From Bifiguratus adelaidae (taxonomy: Eukaryota > Mucoromycota > Endogonomycetes > Endogonales), in NCBI GenBank assembly GCA_002261195.1, contig MVBO01000122.1, forward strand, positions 1 through 44,898: DNA of 44,898 bases. The letters run 5' to 3'. Every line of letters starts with the position of its first letter. Within the stretch, counting starts at the first letter, position 1. The notes beneath the pieces were generated by a model. That model saw only the letters and a program-made list of their open reading frames with translations, made no database searches and was not told the origin of the DNA. The position numbers and the translations under genes were made by a program. This document shows, one piece after another, positions 40,138-44,898 of this stretch.

Positions 40138-41100
40138 ATTGAGCTTCGGTAAAAGGCGGATTGGACTTGACCGGCGGAAGGTATCAGGAACGCGAACGGG
40201 GAATGTCTTGCGTCTTCCGGACTCTTATATACGACTTGTCGGTGACATTTGCCAGCAGTGAGCACTCGAAGTGATGACAGTCGCCGAGCGCCGCACTCTT
40301 GGCAATGACCGCCGAGCGCCGAGCGCCGATAGTTGGTCGACTTCAGACGTGTCCTTTGCAACTCTGTAGTCCGTATTGATATCACGTTGCACCTAACTGA
40401 CAAAGGGCCAACTGCAAAGCGAAGACTGGCTTGAAACCCTCTGCCATAAGCTAAAGTTACAACGTCGGTAACTATGAAGGCTGCGTGAAGGCTTAGGTCC
40501 AAGATATCTGAAGACCCTCATAAGCGTAGGATACGGCAGAAGACGGACAGCCCCCGCTAACTGCAGTCTCTCATACCAACCGTTATGCAAGCATTAACAT
40601 TTAAGACTCGCGCGCCCATTTCCTGGGCGTTACAATCCACAGTCCAAAACCTTATTCATGCCTGAATGGTTCCACATGGACTTCGCATAAAGTGCATGGC
40701 CCGTAGATCCCTGGATCAACGGAGACAGGCCGAATGTCCGCTGTGTACCAGTGCCTGGTTGCTAAAGGGGGTGACGATTAATCAATTCACCGGTGGATTT
40801 GCGTTATTCACGCCAAGGCACTCTTTGTGTCCTCTGCATTACCGCCGATCACCTTACTAGCCCATGGCAAGTTTGCAAGATAACATTGAGCAAATTATTC
40901 ATGATAATCATGAACGCGCACAATGCTTTTGACTCGCAGATTGATGTTGGGATTTGGGCGCTCAAGCAATTTCGTCTAAATTGGACGATTTCGCTCAAAT
41001 CAATTTCGCGCAGGATGACCGAAGGAAAAGCTATATAAACATAGCCATCGGACCGGTCTTTCTGATCAAAATACATTATTCTTCAAGGACAGCAAGAAAT
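40138..41100. other. Divergent intergenic region with GCCGAGCGCC repeats
   Basis: 963 bp between the Gre2-like gene and the SDR pseudogene. CGCCGAGCGCCG occurs at 40282-40293 and again in a longer, overlapping form at about 40310-40329. TATATAAA at 41032-41039 sits 62 bp before the SDR ATG. No protein-like frame seen. Confidence 0.45.
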
Positions 41101-41983
41101 ATGGGCAGCGCATCCGAAATTTACTTTGTCACTAGCGCCTCTCGTGGAATTGGCTTGGAAATTGGTCAAGCAGCTACTTGCCAGGGGTGATAAGGTGATT
41201 GCCGGTGCTCGCAACCCTTCCGCAGCAACAGGGCTACAAGAACTCAAGTCTAACAAATTGCACATTGTTCAATTGGATGTCCTTGACATCAACAGCATCA
41301 AGCAGGCCTACGTCGAAGTGAGCAAAATTGCTCCCGAGGGATTGGACGTTTTGGTCAATAAGTAGGTCCATTGACTACCGAAAGGAGTGGATTACCCATC
41401 AACCTCGTTTTGATTAGTGCTGGGACCGTCTTGGCTTTTGGTCTCAATCTTGAGACAGAGTAAGTGTGCGGCGAGAAGGTGAAAACACAAACTGACATGC
41501 ATTTGATAGGGACGCTTCAGCATTCACAAAGACATTTGAAGCCAACGTTGTCAGCGTACTCGAGGTGACACGCACCTTCTTGCCTCTCCTGGAGAAGCGT
41601 CAACGCCGCCTCTTGGTGACCATCTCCTCGAATGTCGCACCAAATGACATCGTCGCAGGCATGAAGCAAGACTTTCTCGGAGCTAGCTATCTTGTCAGCA
41701 AAGCAGCTGTCAATATGCGTAAGTGTGTCTATAATTACCTTACTGATGATTCTAAATATTTTATCCTATAGTGAACACGGTTTTCATCTACTACTACGCA
41801 CCCAAGGGCATTGTCGTTCTTCCCATTCACCCGGGTTTTGTCAAGACTGATCTAACTTCCACAATGGCGGCTGAAATCACCCCTCAAATGTCCGTTCAAG
41901 GCATGCTTAAAGTCATGGACAATTTTACCATCAAGGACAGTGGCAAGTTTATGGACTACAAGGGCGACAATCTTCCCTGTTGA
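41101..41983 (+). pseudogene. Short-chain dehydrogenase/reductase with one-base frameshift
   Basis: Exons 41101-41361, 41418-41459, 41510-41718 and 41772-41983 would encode about 240 aa of a classical SDR. Motifs: YFVTSASRGIGLE (variant of TGxxxGIG), VIAGARNP, LDVLVNNAGTV (formed by splicing), FTKTFEANVVSVLEVTR, LLVTISSNVAP, catalytic YLVSK and the VVLPIHPGFVKTDLT loop. The break is one surplus base in the A-run at 41159-41161: GIGLE is in frame 1, while LVKQLLARGDKV continues directly in the next frame, leaving an early TGA. All later splice sites and phases are correct, and the promoter keeps a TATA box, so the lesion is recent or a sequencing error. Relatives are the C-factor-like SDRs. 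Confidence 0.75.
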
Positions 41984-42556
41984 TATGACACGTCAAGTGG
42001 TATAGTGCGTACAATCGTCCTGTTTTACTCTAGCTTCACAAATGCATGTGCATAAGGAAGCATATTTGAATGAAATGGTTTTGCTTCACGTTCATGATTT
42101 CGCAAGTCGGAGTGGACGAAGGCCAATGCCGATAAGGCCAAAAGCGCCCTCGAAAACTTATCTCAGTTACTGATAATTGGTTTCGATTACAGTGGCTGAT
42201 ACTGACTCATTCTGCCAGCTTGATCCTCTCAATCATAGAGAAACCTTGAATCCGTGTGGAATTTGGTAACCTATAAATGAGTGAGGTTAGCTGATCCATT
42301 CCAGATGCCTTTGATTAACTTATAAATAAACTTAGGTCTGATTTAATGTAATTTGAGTTATACTGCAATGCATTAGAGCCATTGCGCTAATACGTGCGGG
42401 AGCTACCAATTGCGCTAAGTGAGAGATTGTTAACTCTCTTTGTCTGATTCATGATGTATATATGGCTTGCAATCACAAGCAAAGCCATTTTAGCCTCACC
42501 TGTTGTCTTTAGACTCGCCTATTTACCTATTTACAGATAGGGAATAACATAGTACT
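41984..42556. other. AT-rich gene-free stretch
   Basis: 573 bp, clearly more AT-rich than the left half, between the SDR pseudogene and the chromodomain fragment. No protein-like frame, tRNA or repeat was recognised. Confidence 0.4.
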
Positions 42557-42910
42557 CTAAGCAACCATCAATATGTCTGATACGACATTATTCCCCTCCA
42601 GGTGCAAGCCGGCTTCCTTGGTTGCGTTAATTTTGGAGAATCTAGTGTCATGATCATGAGCAGTGCGCTTCTGTATTTGTGTCTCTTTCCTGTAAACACT
42701 TCCAGTACTAGTCAACCACGGCTTGATTGAGAAACTTGTGGATGGTTCCCATGCATTTATGCTGTGAGGATATCCCTTCCACTTCACCCTATATTCTCGG
42801 ACGTCTTGGGCGGTCCTGGTTCGCCTACGTGCTTTAATGATGTGTTAGATTTCATATCCATCTTCAATGTTTCTAGGTTCACCTTGAGATATAAGCTTTA
42901 AGTGCTGTAA
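42557..42910 (-). pseudogene. Chromodomain fragment, probably from a Ty3/gypsy chromovirus
   Basis: The frame gives EPRNIEDGYEI, then TAA (42847-42845), then HIIKARRRTRTAQD and EYRVKWKGYPHSINAWEPST. This is the chromodomain pattern with the WKGY core and the WEP helix start. The stop replaces the residue expected to be Glu in the first strand (E-x-I-L/I-x-R type). About 60 further residues follow without recognisable similarity. Such isolated chromodomains usually come from the integrase C-terminus of chromoviral retrotransposons; no reverse transcriptase, RNase H or LTR was found nearby. A cellular HP1-like origin is less likely but not excluded. Confidence 0.6.
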
Positions 42911-43377
42911 TCACATGAAGCTTTCGTACGGCAATTCGTATAACATTTCTTTTTGGGTGACGACTGTGATTTCACAGATTTTTTTGCAAGTGAGCTTGCG
43001 GCGTCCAGCAAGTCTGCTTGGCAGAAAACTTGCACGCCAGGAGCATCCTTGGGAAAGCCAGCCTATTGCATTCATGTCTTCGCTGAAATACGTCCGATGG
43101 CCCGATTAACAAAAATTTCCCAGCCTGCCAAGAGCCAAATGCCCACGCTTCGACTGCGTGTTGTCTGCGCGACTTGTGCTTGCTTAGCCCAGTGTACAGT
43201 AGCTCAAGATTTGCTTCTTACAGAACAGTCCTTCCTACGTTTCCTTGAATCGCTGATGGAGTTGGCCATGTGTATTTCCAACCCGGCGAAGGAGCAGCCA
43301 GTAACAGGGTCAGGGTTGAGTGTTTGACGTATAGATGACATTTAATCACCGACAAATACTCTTTGAAAGAGAAAGTG
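42911..43377. other. Intergenic stretch before HhH gene
   Basis: 467 bp. A plus-strand frame (42953-43327) is open but begins without an ATG and has no recognisable domain. No other feature seen. Confidence 0.35.
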
Positions 43378-43806
43378 ATGTCTAAGAAGATATACGCTAA
43401 AGAATTAGACATTGATCTTGCGTCTGGAGGAGAGGCAGGATACTTCAAGTGGTTTCTTGCCTGCCTTTTATTTGGAAAACCGGTTCAGCAGGAGGTGGCA
43501 AGGATGGCTTACCTGGAGCTTGTACAGGACGGTATCTCAACTCCAGAGGCGATACTGGAGGCTGGCTGGGATAAGCTAGTGAAAATACTGGATGAAGGGC
43601 ATTACGTGCGATATGATTATTCGACGGCGACAAAGTTGTTGGACGTTTCGAAGGAGATCAAGGAAAAGTATGGAACCTTTGGCTCTCTTTTGAAAGAGTG
43701 CAAATCAGCGGATGAGCTATCCTCTCGTTTGCAAGAGTTCAAGGGTGTCGGACCAAAGACGGCAGAGATCTTTTTGCGTGACATGAAACCTGTACTCGGG
43801 TTGTAA
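43378..43806 (+). CDS. Small HhH-GPD/endonuclease III-like protein
   Basis: Single exon, 142 aa from ATG 43378; the frame starts slightly earlier only via TTG. An AATAAA signal overlaps the stop region (about 43806-43811). The sequence resembles a family of about 200-aa prokaryotic proteins related to endonuclease III. In these an ELGIDL start is followed by a hydrophobic helix, a TPEAI...W segment, the block GHYVRYDYSTATKLLD and a helix-hairpin-helix KGVGPKTAEIFLRDM. The hairpin is present, but the catalytic Lys/Asp region and the iron-sulphur cluster of true endonuclease III are not visible. The C-terminus stops right after the hairpin, shorter than the bacterial relatives I know. DNA binding is likely; enzymatic activity is unproven. 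Bacterial origin is possible. Confidence 0.7.
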   Translation: MSKKIYAKELDIDLASGGEAGYFKWFLACLLFGKPVQQEVARMAYLELVQDGISTPEAILEAGWDKLVKILDEGHYVRYDYSTATKLLDVSKEIKEKYGTFGSLLKECKSADELSSRLQEFKGVGPKTAEIFLRDMKPVLGL

Positions 43807-44299
43807 ATAAAAGCTTCCATCCCAATCTACTGATGCAATTTGATTCACAAACAGACATGCTCCCTGCCGAGTGAGGATGAAAGTGCGTTATAAACAGCAA
43901 TTATTGACTAGCATCGGCGCTCACGAATGGGCCTGAATTACCAGTTGGATCCCATTAAACGCTTCAGCATTAACTTCACTGCAGGGCAGGAACGCGTTAG
44001 GCTTGGGACGTTGGGGGTCGAGGCCAAGAGGGAGCTAGGGAGTTGCAGGCGGATAACGGCTGGGGATGTGAGACTAAGAGAGACCAGAGGGAATCAGGAG
44101 AGAGTGGTTACTATGTTGATAACAGACCATACACGTGTTTCTATTGTTGCCTATGCTTAAATATGTCAAAGTGTATAATCTCGGCCAGCGTCCATGAGAT
44201 GACGATTGGTGCAGCAAATGGCTAGTCACAGAGTGGTGTAGAAGTTCTTTGGTTTCTTCCGGTCTCCATAATATTCAAAGGATATCAATCAATACTATA
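43807..44299. other. Gene-free stretch left of the Fanzor-like relic
   Basis: 493 bp. An open plus-strand frame at 43927-44160 shows no recognisable similarity. On the minus strand this is where the C-terminal half of the adjoining relic would be expected, but I could not recognise it. Confidence 0.35.
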
Positions 44300-44898
44300 C
44301 AGAGGGACTGTATCATACTTGCCAATGGATAATAGTGTCCACATGCATATGGCTGGGACCCAGGTAGTGGGAATGGGGAAACTTGAAATGAACTGATAGA
44401 TCCTCTCACATCGCAGCGCTGAGATAGCCAATATTGCTTGTATATAATTGAAGGGTTGCGCTTTGATGTCCCAAAATCTTGAACTAAAACGATTGTTGAA
44501 CGCGTATTTCTCACGGTAATCGTTCAACATAAAGCTGATTCAGCTGAATGTTCCAAGGAAAGGAGGAGCTACATCTACATCTTCAAGGGATTAAATGTCG
44601 CTGCGCAAGCGACTCTTTGAAGAGAGCACCAGGTTGCGTTATTTCCATGCAAATGACTCTCGTGATTGTATCGTCGCTGGCTCCCTGCGCTTTTAAAGCC
44701 TCAGTACGAATTTTCTTTGTCGTGATTTGAGTTGGAGAAGTTTGTTCACCATCCGGCGAATGTGGTTACCAAACTGCATCGAGATGTTATTCCCGTAGTC
44801 CGCTACAATTTGCGTCGCCGTATGTATGTGTCCGTTGGCCGTGAGGTAGATACACCAGAGTGTACTCGGCGAGTTGAAATGATCGTTCGTCTGTCGGG
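44300..44898 (-). pseudogene. Decayed Fanzor-like (TnpB-related) transposon protein, runs off right edge
   Basis: Fanzors are eukaryotic relatives of IS200/IS605 TnpB, RNA-guided nucleases carried by mobile elements and frequent in Mucoromycota. On the minus strand an open frame from the window edge reads TATQIVADYGNNISMQFGNH then IRRMVNKLLQLKSRQRK (44898 to about 44705). A frame change near 44710 continues as ALKAQGASDDTITRVICMEI, then TQPGALFKESLAQ to a stop near 44590. A third part (44525-44370) reads YREKYAFNN, then FWDIKAQPFNYIQAIL, and with further frame changes FQVSP, TTWVP and MHVDTII. This order matches my recollection of the N-terminal half of fungal Fanzor1 proteins, up to the FPLR...IP...IDT region. 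The catalytic RuvC part is not seen. At least three frame breaks mean it is inactive. Confidence 0.55.

Noticed and set aside
40282-40329. GCCGAGCGCC repeats as a CRISPR or satellite array
   Set aside because: Only three short, partly overlapping units are present with no regular spacing.
26769-42910. Stop-codon reassignment or programmed readthrough as explanation for the in-frame stops
   Set aside because: TAG, TAA and TGA are all involved, frameshifts occur in the same loci, and intact genes in the window use all three as normal terminators.
42953-43327. 124-codon plus-strand frame
   Set aside because: It lacks an ATG start, and its Cys-containing sequence shows no recognisable zinc-finger spacing or family pattern.
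43927-44160. 77-codon plus-strand ORF
   Set aside because: No motif recognised; it may be the opposite strand of the decayed C-terminal part of the Fanzor-like relic.

Overview
The window looks like nuclear DNA of a filamentous fungus, most probably an early-diverging one (Mucoromycota). This placement is inference. It rests on dense genes, many short spliceosomal introns (mostly 43-70 nt, GTRNGT donors, TAG/CAG acceptors), a Rhizopus-type glucoamylase with an N-terminal CBM21 module, a division-1 chitin synthase, Zn2Cys6 and bZIP-DUF3425 regulators, and a decayed Fanzor-like element. Most genes are spliced, so I joined exons by hand from splice sites and family conservation; exon coordinates are given in each entry. 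I saw no tRNA, rRNA or CRISPR array.

Left part (about 1-26.2 kb): a compact, intact housekeeping block. In order: the 5' portion of an unrecognised basic/Ser-rich protein (minus, running off the left edge); 26S proteasome ATPase RPT5 (minus), divergent from an iron-responsive SreA/Fep1-type GATA repressor; leucine carboxyl methyltransferase PPM1 (minus); an alpha/beta hydrolase convergent with a bZIP-DUF3425 factor; a DUF4203/TMEM198-like membrane protein; mitochondrial Mg2+ channel MRS2 (minus), divergent from the mitochondrial processing peptidase beta subunit; ribosomal protein eL22 (minus), divergent from a chitin synthase; FRG1; a Kre2-type mannosyltransferase (minus), divergent from the PP4 catalytic subunit; SAGA subunit Sgf11, with two apparent microexons; and the secreted glucoamylase (minus).

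Right part (about 26.2-44.9 kb): an accessory region with longer gene-poor stretches and many broken loci. It holds a flavin monooxygenase with a nonsense codon and a frameshift; a polytopic membrane protein with two in-frame stops; a short relic resembling a short-chain dehydrogenase (SDR) exon; two diverged dispersed repeats; a tandem promoter repeat with CreA/Mig1-type boxes ahead of an intronless sugar transporter; a thaumatin-like protein; a DHA1 MFS exporter divergent from a Zn2Cys6 regulator, with a perfect inverted repeat at the exporter's 5' end; a Gre2-like reductase; an SDR gene with a frameshift; a chromodomain fragment with a stop; a small HhH-GPD-like protein; and, at the right edge, a frameshifted relic that I read as a Fanzor (eukaryotic TnpB relative).

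Functional themes: the left block covers protein turnover, PP2A-family signalling (PPM1 modifies the C-terminal leucine of PP2A-like phosphatases, and PP4c here ends in such a leucine), mitochondrial import and Mg2+ supply, cell wall and glycosylation. The right block covers starch and sugar use, drug export with its likely regulator, redox enzymes and mobile-element debris. Several accessory genes have a recognisable TATA box 45-90 bp before the ATG; I did not see one that close in most housekeeping promoters.
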